NCBI GenBank assembly: GCA_003554025.1
Contig: PWFC01000035.1
Coordinates: 1 to 41,885 of the forward strand
Direction of reading: 5' to 3'
DNA: 41,885 nucleotides
DNA from: Mollicutes bacterium
GTDB lineage: Bacteria > Bacillota_I > Bacilli_A > Izemoplasmatales > Izemoplasmataceae
Shown: piece after piece, positions 9,121 through 17,578 of the stretch
Numbering within the stretch: the stretch's first letter is position 1
Layout of the letters: each line of letters opens with the position of its first letter
Program-made: the position numbers and the translations under genes
The notes under the pieces: model-generated
What the model saw: only the letters and a program-made list of their open reading frames with translations
Database searches by the model: none
Told to the model about the DNA's origin: nothing

Positions 9121-10195
9121 ATTTCTTTAAAGCCTCAATAAGTTCAGCTTTTCGCAGTTTGGAATATCCGCTCAATCCTTTTTCCTTGGCGAGCTGTTTG
9201 AGTTCGGGAACGGTAAGCGATTCTAGGTCCTCTGCTTTTGCGGGCTTTTCTTGTTTTTCTTCGGTTTTTGGTTTTTCTTTTTTCGGCGCTTCTTTCTTGG
9301 GAGCGGCTTTGGGCGCCTCTTCTTTCTTCACGGCCGGCTTGTCTTTTTTGGGTTCGGCTTTTTTCTTCGGCTCAGGCTTTTCTTCGCGCTTTTCGGATTT
9401 GGCTTTATCGGGTGAAGTCTTAACCGTTTTCTTGGCGGCTTCTTTTTGCGCGGGGGTAGCTTTTTCCTTCTGTTCGCTTTCGGCGGCTTCCTTGGCCTCT
9501 TCTTTGCTTGCGCCTCCGGCGCCTTCCATCAACGCTTCCGCCATTTTGCCGACAATGAGTTTGATGGACCGAATCGCGTCGTCGTTGGCAGGGATGATGT
9601 GGTCCACTTCGTCGGGGTCGCAGTTGGTGTCGACCATCGCGAAGACGGGAATGCCTAGTTTCCGCGCTTCACGGACAGCGTTTTGTTCTTTGCGGGTGTC
9701 GACCACAAAGACGGCGTCCGGAAGGGTGCGCATTTCTTCGATTCCGCCCAAAAACATCTCTAGGCGGGCCAATTCTTTTTTCAGTTCGATGACTTCTTTT
9801 TTGTTGGGAAGACGCTCGAAGGTTCCGTCGGTCTCCCACTTGCGGATGGTGTGCAAACGGCGAATGCTTTTGCGGATGGTTTTAAAGTTCGTCAAAGTAC
9901 CGCCGAGCCAGCGCTTTGTGACATAAAAATGGCCGGCACGGGTAGCTTCCGCTTTCACCGAGTCGATGGCCTGTTTTTTTGTGCCGACAAAGAGGACTTT
10001 GCCGCCGTCTTTGCCGATTTCCAAAAAGCGCTTGTAAGCGTCTTCGATATAGGATACGGTTTTTTGCAGGTCAATGATGTGGATGCCGTTGCGTTTGGTG
10101 TAGATGTATTGAGACATCTTGGGGTTCCAACGGCGGGTCTGGTGACCGAAATGCACCCCGGATTCAAGTAGTTGCTTCATTGTGATAACTGCCAT
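9119..10195 (-). CDS. rpsB: Ribosomal protein S2 with a charged linker and C-terminal SAP/Rho-N-like domain
   Basis: Small-subunit protein S2. Residues 1 to about 230 are ordinary S2 ([69 protein letters not shown]). After the usual end near [13 protein letters not shown] the protein goes on for about 125 residues. Residues about 235-320 are a low-complexity Lys/Glu/Ala/Pro linker. Residues 324-358 ([20 protein letters not shown] then [12 protein letters not shown]) form a helix-extended-helix pattern of the SAP/Rho N-terminal kind, expected to bind nucleic acid. The start is the ATG at 10195, giving [10 protein letters not shown], with AGGAGG ten bases upstream; an upstream in-frame ATG falls inside the folded leader. 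S2 is normally 230-260 residues, so 358 is long. Confidence 0.95.
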   Translation of the reverse strand: MAVITMKQLLESGVHFGHQTRRWNPKMSQYIYTKRNGIHIIDLQKTVSYIEDAYKRFLEIGKDGGKVLFVGTKKQAIDSVKAEATRAGHFYVTKRWLGGTLTNFKTIRKSIRRLHTIRKWETDGTFERLPNKKEVIELKKELARLEMFLGGIEEMRTLPDAVFVVDTRKEQNAVREARKLGIPVFAMVDTNCDPDEVDHIIPANDDAIRSIKLIVGKMAEALMEGAGGASKEEAKEAAESEQKEKATPAQKEAAKKTVKTSPDKAKSEKREEKPEPKKKAEPKKDKPAVKKEEAPKAAPKKEAPKKEKPKTEEKQEKPAKAEDLESLTVPELKQLAKEKGLSGYSKLRKAELIEALKK

Positions 10196-10228
10196 AAGAA
10201 AATTTCCTCCTAATTTTTGATTGGCCTC

Positions 10229-10289
10229 CATGAACATCTTGGCGCATTCCCACCGCCTTTGCGGCTCTCGGGGACACGCTCCGTTCATG
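10229..10289 (-). promoter_or_regulatory. Folded mRNA leader of rpsB (candidate S2-binding regulator)
   Basis: The minus-strand RNA between the upstream terminator and the rpsB SD folds as a long rod. An outer 7-bp stem pairs CATGAAC with GTTCATG. A middle stem pairs GCGTGTCCC with GGGAATGCGC (bulged A and GU pairs). An apical 5-bp stem GCCGC-AAAG-GCGGT closes it. Autoregulatory leaders are known for rpsB in other bacteria, so an S2-binding element is the natural guess; I cannot assign it to a named RNA family. A promoter may lie at 10312-10340 (TTGCGC-17-TATAGT, weak). Confidence 0.55.
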
Positions 10290-10319
10290 TGTGTATTTTA
10301 CGGCACTGAATACTATATC

Positions 10320-10348
10320 AAAAAAACACCCGCTGCGCAAGTGTTTTT
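10320..10348 (-). terminator. Intrinsic terminator of the cobalamin locus
   Basis: After the stop of the ECF S-component gene the minus strand forms AAAAACAC, a GC-rich top and GGGTGTTTTTTT. It ends the riboswitch-led transcript right before the rpsB leader. Confidence 0.75.
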
Positions 10349-10357
10349 CCTGCAATT

Positions 10358-10912
10358 TTAGTGTTTCTTTTGCACAATTCGCCAATGTTGGTCGGTTTTG
10401 TTGAGTTCTCGCGATACAATCCTGTAAAGTGGTTTGAAAAGCCAGAGTATGGTGATGAAACTGCTTACCCCCATAATAATCTCAAAAAGCAAGTCCGCCA
10501 TGAGATACGGCCAGAATTGATAGATGCCCGTTTGAATCATCACGAACGGGATAAACGTCCAACCATACAAAAAGCCGTGCACGAATCCGAAAGCGGCAAG
10601 TTTGAGTTCGTTGTTCGTCCGCCTTAAAACGGTATGGTAGGCAATGGGCACAAGCGACCAGCCGATGAACATGGGAACCATGTAAAAAGGATAGAAAGCG
10701 CCCATAAACAAGCTGTCCAAAATTACGTGCACAAAAATAACGGTCATCGTCTCCCGAAAGGTCAATACGCTTGAAAAAAGCACCAGCAGCAACACCGTGA
10801 GCTGCACATTCGGCAGCATCGTCAACAACTGCTCTTGCACAAACAATATGGTTGCGGCCATGGCGATGAAAATCATGCGCTTCAACGTTCGGACTATGTA
10901 TCGTTCCCTCAT
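10358..10912 (-). CDS. ECF transporter S-component, probably for cobalamin
   Basis: A 184-residue, very hydrophobic protein with about six membrane helices and short loops, the size and shape of substrate-binding S-components of energy-coupling factor transporters. The N-terminal part (short basic start, then a helix and an LLLVLFSSVLTFRETMTVIF-type second helix, followed by a GAFYPFYMVPMFIGW loop-helix) resembles this family. It is last in a three-gene operon behind a cobalamin riboswitch and shares overlapping ATGA/stop bases with the DUF4430 gene, so the substrate is most likely cobalamin or a precursor. The ATPase and T subunits (EcfA/A'/T) are not in the window and would be shared from elsewhere. 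Substrate is an inference from context; the membrane topology is read from sequence. Confidence 0.72.
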   Translation of the reverse strand: MRERYIVRTLKRMIFIAMAATILFVQEQLLTMLPNVQLTVLLLVLFSSVLTFRETMTVIFVHVILDSLFMGAFYPFYMVPMFIGWSLVPIAYHTVLRRTNNELKLAAFGFVHGFLYGWTFIPFVMIQTGIYQFWPYLMADLLFEIIMGVSSFITILWLFKPLYRIVSRELNKTDQHWRIVQKKH

Positions 10913-11292
10913 TCCACTCGCCTCACAGACAAAGTGTACACCGCGCCGTCTTCAACGTATTGGTCAACGCCGTAAAACGACTGCGCCCCATTCTTTTCTA
11001 TATAGATGAAATTGTTTTGAAAATCGGTTTGCACGTTTTCAATCCCAAGAAGAATCTTTCCCGAACCGGACTGGAAAGACGCCGTCTCGCAGTCAATGTC
11101 ATAGTGCTCATCAAGCACGTCGAAAAGCGTCGTCTCGCCGTAAAAATCGTGCGTGTTTGAGACCACCTGCTCATCGTTTTCATTGTAAACTTCAACGGTT
11201 ATGGTTCCTTCTTCGTCAAAAAGCACCGAAGGGAGGAACCAGATTCCCGCGGCCGCAAGCGCAACCGCGAGAACGCTGAGAAATATCCTCAT
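10909..11292 (-). CDS. Small secreted or anchored DUF4430 (transcobalamin C-terminal-like) protein
   Basis: 127 residues. Residues 4-24 are a hydrophobic helix (uncleaved anchor or signal peptide, no lipobox Cys), followed by one DUF4430-type beta domain: TITVEVYNEN, the strand-turn TTLFDVLDEHYDIDCET, then GIENVQTDFQNNFIYIEKNG and the aromatic end DGAVYTLSVRRVE. DUF4430 is the family of the C-terminal beta domain of transcobalamin and intrinsic factor, which clamps over bound cobalamin. It lies between the larger lipoprotein (stop 11303) and the S-component (4-nt overlap), all under one cobalamin riboswitch. Likely role: passing cobalamin at the cell surface to the S-component. This role is an inference. 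Confidence 0.75.
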   Translation of the reverse strand: MRIFLSVLAVALAAAGIWFLPSVLFDEEGTITVEVYNENDEQVVSNTHDFYGETTLFDVLDEHYDIDCETASFQSGSGKILLGIENVQTDFQNNFIYIEKNGAQSFYGVDQYVEDGAVYTLSVRRVE

Positions 11293-11302
11293 GAAATCAC
11301 CT

Positions 11303-12409
11303 TTAATCGATCACAAACGGATGCAAAGCGTCGTCGCCGTGATACCATTTTTGCATCATGCAAAGGGCCAGGAAGGCCTGAGGCGTTGAAAACATCGTGT
11401 CGGTTTCATCGTCGTCCAAAGTATACTTGAAACTACCGTCTTCCATTTGATGGGACAAAAGGTGCTCAAGGAGATTCATGCCGCCATCGACATACTCTTC
11501 ATCGGTCGGGTCGACGCCTTGAGAGAGAAGCGCCATCAAAGTAAGGGCGAAACTGGCGGAATTGTTGCCATAGAGGTTGTCGTAGACATTTTCCTCAAGA
11601 AGGGTTTGGACTTCTGTCTTCGTCTCCTTCAGCGCTTCGCCGTCGTAAACACTCATCGCAAGCAGCATCATGCTCAAGGTGTCGTTGTCCTTTTCTTCAA
11701 GATTGCTCTCGTTCATCCGTTCGACAAAGGCGTCTTCAAAATCGCCATAAAGACTTGCGTCTTCGGACAAAACCAACGCCATGTAATAAAGGGATGCGCT
11801 ATACGCCCAATCTGTATCGGCTTTCTCCCCCAACGCTTCGTAAAGCTCGGAAGAAGCTTCTTCCAACGTTTCCTCCACAAAAACCATGTTGGCAAGAGCG
11901 CCGGCTTCTTGTTCGTCGTATTCGAAATCGGGAGCAATATCCAAGTCTCTATTAAGGTGATAAAATCCCAAGACGACTTCCGTCTGCAAATCTTCCAAAT
12001 ACGATGCGGCTTGCTGGTCTAAGAAAAGCTCTAACGCGGCGTCGAGAGCCTTGGCGTTCTCATCGAGCCAAGCGATTTCGAAGCGGAATGTGTCGCCGGA
12101 TTCAAAAGCGACTTGGTCAACGCCCGAATCGATCAAATCGTCGTTTTTGTAAATGGCGATGTACGTCATGGGGCCGGCCTCCAAAGACTCAACGCCTTCA
12201 ATCATCGGTCCGAAATCGGTCTCCTCGTAATCCAAAGCGAAACGTTCCTGCAAAATGTCAAACAAGGTGTCGCCCTCTTCATAAACGACTTCTTCTTCGA
12301 TGGGTTCTTCACCTTCGACGACAATCGTCACCGAAAGGTCCTCGCTTTCACAAGCGGCAATCAGAAACAGTGTTGCGATTAAAACAAACAGTGAGAATGG
12401 TTTTTTCAC
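11303..12409 (-). CDS. Lipoprotein with DUF4430 domain and alpha-barrel, transcobalamin-like
   Basis: 368 residues from the GTG at 12409, which has AGGAGG six bases upstream; the frame is open further upstream but that part lies in the riboswitch. Residues 1-20 are a lipoprotein signal ending in LIAAC, so Cys20 would be lipidated and the protein tethered outside. Residues about 24-108 are a DUF4430 beta domain (SVTIVVEGEE, GDTLFDILQERFALDYEETD, the YIAIYKNDD strand). Residues 110-368 are all-helical with repeat-like pairs; the end (NSASFALTLMALLSQG, EHLLSHQMEDGSFKY, TPQAFLALCMM) has the Q-x-DGSF pattern of prenyltransferase/terpene-cyclase barrels. Vertebrate transcobalamin and intrinsic factor combine these same two folds, in the opposite order. 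Very acidic. Cobalamin capture is inferred from domains and riboswitch. Confidence 0.8.
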   Translation of the reverse strand: MKKPFSLFVLIATLFLIAACESEDLSVTIVVEGEEPIEEEVVYEEGDTLFDILQERFALDYEETDFGPMIEGVESLEAGPMTYIAIYKNDDLIDSGVDQVAFESGDTFRFEIAWLDENAKALDAALELFLDQQAASYLEDLQTEVVLGFYHLNRDLDIAPDFEYDEQEAGALANMVFVEETLEEASSELYEALGEKADTDWAYSASLYYMALVLSEDASLYGDFEDAFVERMNESNLEEKDNDTLSMMLLAMSVYDGEALKETKTEVQTLLEENVYDNLYGNNSASFALTLMALLSQGVDPTDEEYVDGGMNLLEHLLSHQMEDGSFKYTLDDDETDTMFSTPQAFLALCMMQKWYHGDDALHPFVID

Positions 12410-12437
12410 AGTTGGCCTCCTTACTATAGAATGTAAT

Positions 12438-12460
12438 AAAAAAACCATCCTCCCGGATGG
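12438..12460 (-). terminator. Terminator of the cobalamin riboswitch expression platform
   Basis: On the minus strand CCATCC-ggga-GGATGG is followed by seven T residues, 28 bases ahead of the lipoprotein GTG. A second complementary pair further upstream (CTTATCTTTTT with AAAAAAGATAA, about 12469-12516) can form a competing long stem, as expected of a switch that works by termination. Confidence 0.85.
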
Positions 12461-12529
12461 CGCAGCAGCGTTATCTTTTTTCAATCGGTGCGGAATGAGG
12501 AAAAAGATAAGCGTACCACTCATACCCAG

Positions 12530-12698
12530 GAGTGCAACTTCAAAGTTCAGGTAGGTCTACCGGCTTAACATCGTCCTACTTTGCACCTTCCCGCTTTTCG
12601 CAGTGGTATCATGCATTTCGTCCGTATCACGGTTGCTGGGACAGCTTGGGATTTACACCCAATTCCCTGTTATCCATAAGGCACCTGAACCTTATATC
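12530..12698 (-). promoter_or_regulatory. Cobalamin (B12) riboswitch
   Basis: The minus-strand RNA carries the conserved cobalamin aptamer blocks in order: AGGTGCC, AACAGGGAA, GGTGTAAATCCC, GCTGTCCCAGCAACCGTGA, and a B12-box-like ACCACTGCG. They are followed by the 3' side that pairs back (GGTAGACCTACCTGAAC, complementary to the 5' end). The terminator hairpin lies about 70 nt downstream. It therefore controls the three-gene DUF4430/ECF operon and should turn it off when cobalamin is plentiful. Outer limits are approximate. Confidence 0.95.
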
Positions 12699-12701
12699 TC
12701 A

Positions 12702-12730
12702 AGTGTAGAGCTTTCCTTCTCAAATGTCAA
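12702..12730 (-). promoter_or_regulatory. Promoter of the riboswitch-led cobalamin operon
   Basis: The minus strand reads TTGACA (12730-12725), a 17-nt spacer and TACACT (12707-12702). Transcription would start near 12695, exactly where the riboswitch aptamer begins. Confidence 0.85.
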
Positions 12731-12784
12731 GAAAATGCTTTGCATTATGAGAGTTCCATAGATTGTTCGCTTTGCCTTTTATTG

Positions 12785-12813
12785 TGCACACATCAGGATA
12801 TGTATGCTATAAT
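12785..12813 (+). promoter_or_regulatory. Promoter of the phospholipase-D-like gene
   Basis: TGCACA (12785-12790), a 17-nt spacer and TATAAT (12808-12813), with an extended -10 TGC just before it. A start near 12820 shows that translation must begin at the ATG at 12847 and not at the in-frame ATG at 12763. It is divergent from the riboswitch promoter. Confidence 0.7.
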
Positions 12814-12846
12814 TGTCATAGATTGCTTAGAAAGTTGGGATGCACC

Positions 12847-14250
12847 ATGCGGGGAAAAGGCCCTCTTTTTATAAAAAGCGCATTGTTTCTACTGTATTTC
12901 GCCGTTGGACACCTCCTGATTTTTGGCGTGTTGCTTTTTGCGACGCCTTTTATGATCGGAACCACAGACTTAGAATACGATATCGAAACCATCAGGAGCA
13001 CAAGCGAAGAGAAAACATACGCTCAATTGCTTGACGATCGCGAGTTTTCCCTGCAAAGCAGAATCGCTTTAATGGACGAGGCGAAAGAAACCTTGTATGT
13101 TTCTACCTTTACCGCCAGCGACGGTTTGACCAAAGAAATTGTCTTTGGAGCCATGCTTGAAGCCGCGGACCGCGGCGTCCAAGTCCGCTTCGTCCTAGAC
13201 GGTTTGGCCCGTATTGAAACCGTCGACGATTACGGTTATTTGGATACGCTCGCCATGCACGAGAACATTGAGGTGCGCTTGTATGAACCTTTGAATCCCC
13301 TGTTGCCCCATACCATCCAAAACCGTTTGCACGATAAGATGTTCATTGTCGACGACCACTACGCCACAAGCGGCGGACGCAACATCGCCGACCGGTATTT
13401 TCTCGGAGAAGCTTCAAAAATCCGAGCCACCTACGATCGAGACGTCTTGATTTTCGGCGATGGGCCTCATTCGACGGTCATGGAGATGAAAGCTTATTAC
13501 GAAGAGCTCTTTTACGAATCGTTCGCAAAAGAGTACCGTATTCGCAGCGAAAAAAACCGTGAAGTTTTCGAAGACGGCATGCGAAACGCCTACAAACAAT
13601 ACCACGACGAAAACGACCTGTCGTTCGTGCTGAGCGAAATTGAGAACACGGCCATCGAAGTCGACCGCGCAAGTTTCATTCGCGGCCCGTTTGAACGCGG
13701 GAAAAAATATCCCGTCGTTCTTGAAACCATCGCCGAACTCGCCAATCATTATGACGAATGGTTCATCCAATCCCCCTACATCATCTTCTCAGATCCAATG
13801 ATGAAATACCTTCCCGAATATGAAAACAAAAACATTACCTTTTTGACCAACAACTTGGCCGAAAGTCCGAATGCCTGGGCAAGAGGCGCGTATCTTTTGT
13901 TTCGGGAGGATTTGGCCGAACTCGGCACGCTTTATGAATTTCAAAGCCGCGACAGCATCCATGCGAAATCGATGATTTTCGGCGAAGACATCAGCGTCGT
14001 AGGCGCGCTGAACGTCGACCCCCGCAGCGCCTTTTTGAGCACCGAGAACATGGTTGTCATCTATTCGGAAGAGTTCCGCGACGCGCTTTATAACACCATG
14101 AACGAATACACCGAAAGAAGCCTTCAGGTTACATCCGAAGGCGATTATGTCGACAACCCCGATGTGGAAGCGTTGGAAATTCAATGGAGTCGGCGCATCT
14201 CCTTGAGATTGCGCTCAATCGTCGCCCGTTATTTCGCTTACATGTTTTAA
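12847..14250 (+). CDS. Phospholipase-D family protein, cardiolipin synthase (ClsC)-like
   Basis: 467 residues with an N-terminal membrane helix (about 8-35) and two PLD half-domains. The first HKD motif is complete: HDKMFIVDD with His162, Lys164, Asp169, followed by TSGGRNIADRYF. The second, HAKSMIFGEDISVVGALNVDPRS, keeps His372 and Lys374 but has Gly where the Asp is expected, with Glu/Asp one and two positions later. The NVDPRSAFLSTE stretch and overall size resemble the YmdC/ClsC group, which joins phospholipids to make cardiolipin. A phosphatidyltransferase role in the membrane fits, but hydrolysis of other phosphodiesters is possible. SD before the ATG is weak (GGGA). It stands alone with its own promoter, divergent from the cobalamin operon. 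Confidence 0.8.
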   Translation: MRGKGPLFIKSALFLLYFAVGHLLIFGVLLFATPFMIGTTDLEYDIETIRSTSEEKTYAQLLDDREFSLQSRIALMDEAKETLYVSTFTASDGLTKEIVFGAMLEAADRGVQVRFVLDGLARIETVDDYGYLDTLAMHENIEVRLYEPLNPLLPHTIQNRLHDKMFIVDDHYATSGGRNIADRYFLGEASKIRATYDRDVLIFGDGPHSTVMEMKAYYEELFYESFAKEYRIRSEKNREVFEDGMRNAYKQYHDENDLSFVLSEIENTAIEVDRASFIRGPFERGKKYPVVLETIAELANHYDEWFIQSPYIIFSDPMMKYLPEYENKNITFLTNNLAESPNAWARGAYLLFREDLAELGTLYEFQSRDSIHAKSMIFGEDISVVGALNVDPRSAFLSTENMVVIYSEEFRDALYNTMNEYTERSLQVTSEGDYVDNPDVEALEIQWSRRISLRLRSIVARYFAYMF

Positions 14251-14253
14251 CCG

Positions 14254-14282
14254 TTGCGCTCTAAGGGTAAACGGCTTATAAT
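14254..14282 (+). promoter_or_regulatory. Promoter of the small membrane protein/dUTPase pair
   Basis: TTGCGC (14254-14259), a 17-nt spacer and TATAAT (14277-14282), starting 4 nt after the stop of the phospholipase-D-like gene. Confidence 0.65.
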
Positions 14283-14326
14283 AAAAGTAAGCAAGACGTT
14301 TTACGTCGCTTACGGAGTGGAAGATT

Positions 14327-14620
14327 ATGGGTGAGGTCGTTACGATTTGGTTGATTCGTGTAACACTTTGGGTCTTCTTAGGAAGCATGGCGTATGCGCT
14401 GCTTTGTGTCACGCGGTTCGCTCTGGCGGATTTTCGCATGGGACTTCGTGATAAAGCGCCCAAACAATGTGCACTGGCGTTAACGTTGACCCTTACGATT
14501 GCCTTTTTCCTGTTCATGATGCTCGCCATGACCTTTGTCGCATACGGAGCGATTGTCATGGTCGGAATCATGGCCGTCATTTCGTTATGGTTCATCCACA
14601 ACCGTTTTTCCCTTTACTAA
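14327..14620 (+). CDS. Small membrane protein of unknown function
   Basis: 97 residues, mostly hydrophobic. There are three likely membrane helices (about 5-30, 48-70 and 70-92), separated by a basic loop (ADFRMGLRDKAPKQ) that should face the cytoplasm. I do not recognise the family and see no catalytic motif. The ATG follows GGAGTGGAAG. It is preceded by its own good promoter and followed 24 nt later by dut with no terminator between, so the two are probably cotranscribed. There is no other hint of function. Confidence 0.7.
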   Translation: MGEVVTIWLIRVTLWVFLGSMAYALLCVTRFALADFRMGLRDKAPKQCALALTLTLTIAFFLFMMLAMTFVAYGAIVMVGIMAVISLWFIHNRFSLY

Positions 14621-14644
14621 CCGTTTATAAGAAAGGACGATTCT

Positions 14645-15091
14645 ATGCGTGGTTTCGAAAAAGCCCGCGGTTACGAACGTGTGTATTATCCGAAACGCAG
14701 TACAGAAAAAAGCGCAGGATACGATTTCGCCGTTTGCGAAGACTTAACGATACAACCCGGAGAAATCGCATTGGCAAAAACCGGAATCAAAGCGTACATG
14801 AACAAGGATGAAGTGTTGAAACTTTACCCGCGCAGTTCGTTGCCCCGCAAATTCTTTTTGACCATCCCCAACAATGTCGGCGTCATCGACGCCGATTACT
14901 ACGGAAACGAAGACAACGACGGCGCGATTTTCATTCAGTTATACAATTTCGGAAACAAACCGCAGACCTTGAAAGCCGGCACGCGCATCGCTCAAGGCAT
15001 TTTCGTGAAATACCTCACCGTCGAGGAAGATAATGACATGCCGAACAAAACCCGAAGGGGCGGGTTCGGCAGTACGGGCATGAACGCATAA
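14645..15091 (+). CDS. dut: dUTP diphosphatase
   Basis: Hydrolyses dUTP to dUMP and PPi, keeping uracil out of DNA and supplying thymidylate synthesis. All five trimeric-dUTPase motifs are seen: SAGYDFAV (I), PRSSL (II), NVGVIDADYYG (III, with the catalytic Asp), RIAQGIF (IV) and the C-terminal RRGGFGSTG lid (V). The 148 residues are normal length. AAGGA lies upstream of the ATG. A two-way terminator ends it and the opposing fabZ. Confidence 0.95.
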   Translation: MRGFEKARGYERVYYPKRSTEKSAGYDFAVCEDLTIQPGEIALAKTGIKAYMNKDEVLKLYPRSSLPRKFFLTIPNNVGVIDADYYGNEDNDGAIFIQLYNFGNKPQTLKAGTRIAQGIFVKYLTVEEDNDMPNKTRRGGFGSTGMNA

Positions 15092-15128
15092 AAAACACCT
15101 TCTTAAGGTACAATCAGGAAGGTGTTTT
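15091..15128. terminator. Two-way terminator between dut and fabZ
   Basis: AACACCTTC (15094-15102) pairs with GAAGGTGTT (15118-15126), with T runs on both sides: TTTTTT on the minus strand and TTTT on the plus strand. It serves the converging dut and fabZ transcripts. Confidence 0.85.
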
Positions 15129-15178
15129 CCATCAAAGCGGTTCGAACGTTGGATACCAACGCTAAGAATCGCTTATTT

Positions 15179-15601
15179 TTATGCGTCGATTGCGAATGTC
15201 AATTCCGCCGTTGCGGCCAGTTCGTCGCCAACGTAAGCTTCGGCCTTGCCTTTGCCGATGACGCCTCTCATGCGAATGATTTCCACATGGAGCGTAAGGG
15301 TGTCGCCCGGTACGACTTTCCGTTTGAATCGGCATTTGTCGATGCCGGCAAAGTACGCGGTTTTTCCGGCGAACTTCTCGTCTTTCAATACGGCAATGGC
15401 GCCGGCTTGCGCCAAGGCTTCCACAATCAGCACGCCGGGCATTACGTGATTGCCGGGAAAATGTCCTTGGAAAAACGGTTCGGATGCGGTCACGTTTTTC
15501 ATAGCTTTGACGCGTTTCCCCTCTTCCAATTCCAAAACCCTATCCACCAATAAAAACGGGTAGCGGTGGGGGATGATTTTTTCAATATCGTTAGCGTTCA
15601 T
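15179..15601 (-). CDS. fabZ: 3-hydroxyacyl-ACP dehydratase FabZ
   Basis: Hot-dog-fold enzyme that removes water from 3-hydroxyacyl-ACP in each elongation round. The active-site His lies in [12 protein letters not shown] and the Glu in the following helix [27 protein letters not shown] is the classic start. 140 residues is the family length. Last gene of the fatty-acid cluster; it overlaps fabF by 11 nt. No FabA/FabM or other isomerase is visible here, so the route to unsaturated acids, if any, lies elsewhere. Confidence 0.96.
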   Translation of the reverse strand: MNANDIEKIIPHRYPFLLVDRVLELEEGKRVKAMKNVTASEPFFQGHFPGNHVMPGVLIVEALAQAGAIAVLKDEKFAGKTAYFAGIDKCRFKRKVVPGDTLTLHVEIIRMRGVIGKGKAEAYVGDELAATAELTFAIDA

Positions 15602-16844
15602 TTTCGTCCCTCCATTTTTTAAAGACTAGCGTGGCGTTGTGCCCGCCAAAGCCGAACGAATTGCAAAGCGCATGGTCGACCACGGTCCGCACACCTTCGT
15701 TTTTGGTGAAATTCAAATCGCATTCCGGGTCGGGGGTCGTGAGATTCAGCGTTTGCGGCACAAAATCGTTTTTCACCGCAAGCACCGTCATGACGCTTTC
15801 AACCGCGCCGCTTGCGCCCAAAAGATGCCCCATCATCGATTTGGTCGAATGGACATGTATCTTGTCGGTGTGTGCTTGGAAAAGGTTGCGGATGGCAAAG
15901 CTTTCCACTTTGTCGTTGAGCGGAGTCGAGGTGCCGTGTGCGTTTATGTGTTGGACGGATTCAAGGGATACGTCGCCATCTTTTAAAGCTTGTTGCATGC
16001 ATTTTCTGGCGCCGTTTCCATCGCTATCGGGTGAAGTGATGTGAAACGCGTCGCTTGTGGAGCCATAACCGACAAGTTCGGCGTGGATGTTCGCCCCGCG
16101 TTTTTTCGCGTGTTCGTAGGCCTCAAGAATGATTGTACCCGCGCCCTCGCCCATCACAAATCCGTCGCGATGCTTGTCAAACGGCCGTGATGCAATCTTC
16201 GGGTCTTCGGATTTGCTAAGCGCCTGCATGACTTTGAAGCCTGACAACCCTAACGGAGTGATGCTCGCCTCACTGCCTCCGGAAATGGCAACGTCCAAAT
16301 AGCCGTCACGAATGGCGCGAAACGCGTCACCGATGGTGTTGGTCGCGCTTGCACAAGCGGTGACGCTTGCGGTCGCCATGCCTTTGAAACCGTATTTGAT
16401 GGCGATGTTTCCGGCGGCAAGATTGATAATGGCTTTGGGGATGAAAAAAGGCGAAAGCCGGTTGTATCCTTTGTTTTTCGCTTTGTCTTCCTCTTCGGCG
16501 ATGGTTTCCAATCCGCCAATACCGCTCGAATAATAGACGCCGCAACGATCCAAATCTAACGATTCGGGATTAAGTTCCGAATCGTCCATGGCTTCATCGG
16601 TGGCTTTGAGGGCAAGATGCGTGAACCGGTCCAGACGTCGATACGGTTTGCGTCCGAGATACTCGGAAAAATCGAAGTCTTTCACTTCGCCGGCGATTTT
16701 CACATCGATTTCATCGGTCGAAATGCGCCGGATGTAATCGATGCCGTTTTTTCCCTCTTTTGCATTTTGCCAAGTTTCCATGATGTTGTGTCCTAAGGGA
16801 TTGATGGAGCCCAATCCGGTGATGACCACTCGCCGTTTCATCAT
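15591..16844 (-). CDS. fabF: 3-oxoacyl-ACP synthase II (FabF)
   Basis: Condensing enzyme that elongates acyl-ACP with malonyl-ACP. The Cys-His-His triad is complete: Cys164 in [16 protein letters not shown], the first His in [11 protein letters not shown], the second in [17 protein letters not shown], with the supporting Lys there too. Ends with the thiolase-fold [12 protein letters not shown] strand. 417 residues is normal. Overlaps fabG by 4 nt (ATGA), so translation is coupled. Confidence 0.97.
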   Translation of the reverse strand: MMKRRVVITGLGSINPLGHNIMETWQNAKEGKNGIDYIRRISTDEIDVKIAGEVKDFDFSEYLGRKPYRRLDRFTHLALKATDEAMDDSELNPESLDLDRCGVYYSSGIGGLETIAEEEDKAKNKGYNRLSPFFIPKAIINLAAGNIAIKYGFKGMATASVTACASATNTIGDAFRAIRDGYLDVAISGGSEASITPLGLSGFKVMQALSKSEDPKIASRPFDKHRDGFVMGEGAGTIILEAYEHAKKRGANIHAELVGYGSTSDAFHITSPDSDGNGARKCMQQALKDGDVSLESVQHINAHGTSTPLNDKVESFAIRNLFQAHTDKIHVHSTKSMMGHLLGASGAVESVMTVLAVKNDFVPQTLNLTTPDPECDLNFTKNEGVRTVVDHALCNSFGFGGHNATLVFKKWRDENER

Positions 16845-17578
16845 ATCATGCCTCCGTTGACGCCGATAACTTGACCGCTTATGTAACGCGCACTGTCTGA
16901 TGCCAAAAACAGCGCAGTGTTGGCGATGTCTTGCGCTTTTCCAAAGGTGCCAAGCGGAATTTGTCGGAGGTAGGCCTCCTTGATGGAATCATCCAGCTTA
17001 TCGGTCATCGCGGTCTTGATAAACCCGGGAGCGATGGCGTTTGCGGTAATGCCTTTTTTACCGAATTCTTTAGCAAAAGTCTTGGTCATTCCGATGACGC
17101 CCGCTTTTGAGGCCACATAGTTTGCCTGTCCGGGATTGCCGATTTGACCGACCACGCTCGATATGTTGATGATGCGTCCGCTTTTTTGTTTCAGCATGGG
17201 ACGTGTGACGTGTTTGACCATGTTCCATGTCCCTTTGAGATTGACGTCGATGACGGCGTCAAAATCCTCTTCTTTCATGCGGAGCATGAGTTGGTCTTTG
17301 GCGATGCCGGAGTTGTTGATTAGGACATCGACGCGTCCGAAAACTTTAAGGGTTTCCTCGACAAGGTTCTTCGACGCTTCAAACGAAGAGACGTCCGCTT
17401 GCACGGCGTGACCTTGCCCGCCGGATGCGGCGATTTCCTCCACCACTTCCTTGGCTTCGTTTGCGTTTGACAAGTAATTGACAATCACTTGATGCCCTTC
17501 ACGGCCAAACGCCAGGGCGATGGCCCTGCCGATGCCGCTTGAAGCGCCGGTAACGATGACGACTTTTTGTTCACTCAT
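16841..17578 (-). CDS. fabG: 3-oxoacyl-ACP reductase FabG
   Basis: NADPH-dependent short-chain dehydrogenase that reduces 3-oxoacyl-ACP. It shows the TGASSGIGRAIA cofactor loop, NNSGIAKD, the Ser of IINISSVVG, and the YVASKAG Tyr-Lys pair, then the NAIAPGFIKTAMTDKL substrate loop. 245 residues. Overlaps the end of fabD by 8 nt and the start of fabF by 4 nt. Confidence 0.97.
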   Translation of the reverse strand: MSEQKVVIVTGASSGIGRAIALAFGREGHQVIVNYLSNANEAKEVVEEIAASGGQGHAVQADVSSFEASKNLVEETLKVFGRVDVLINNSGIAKDQLMLRMKEEDFDAVIDVNLKGTWNMVKHVTRPMLKQKSGRIINISSVVGQIGNPGQANYVASKAGVIGMTKTFAKEFGKKGITANAIAPGFIKTAMTDKLDDSIKEAYLRQIPLGTFGKAQDIANTALFLASDSARYISGQVIGVNGGMI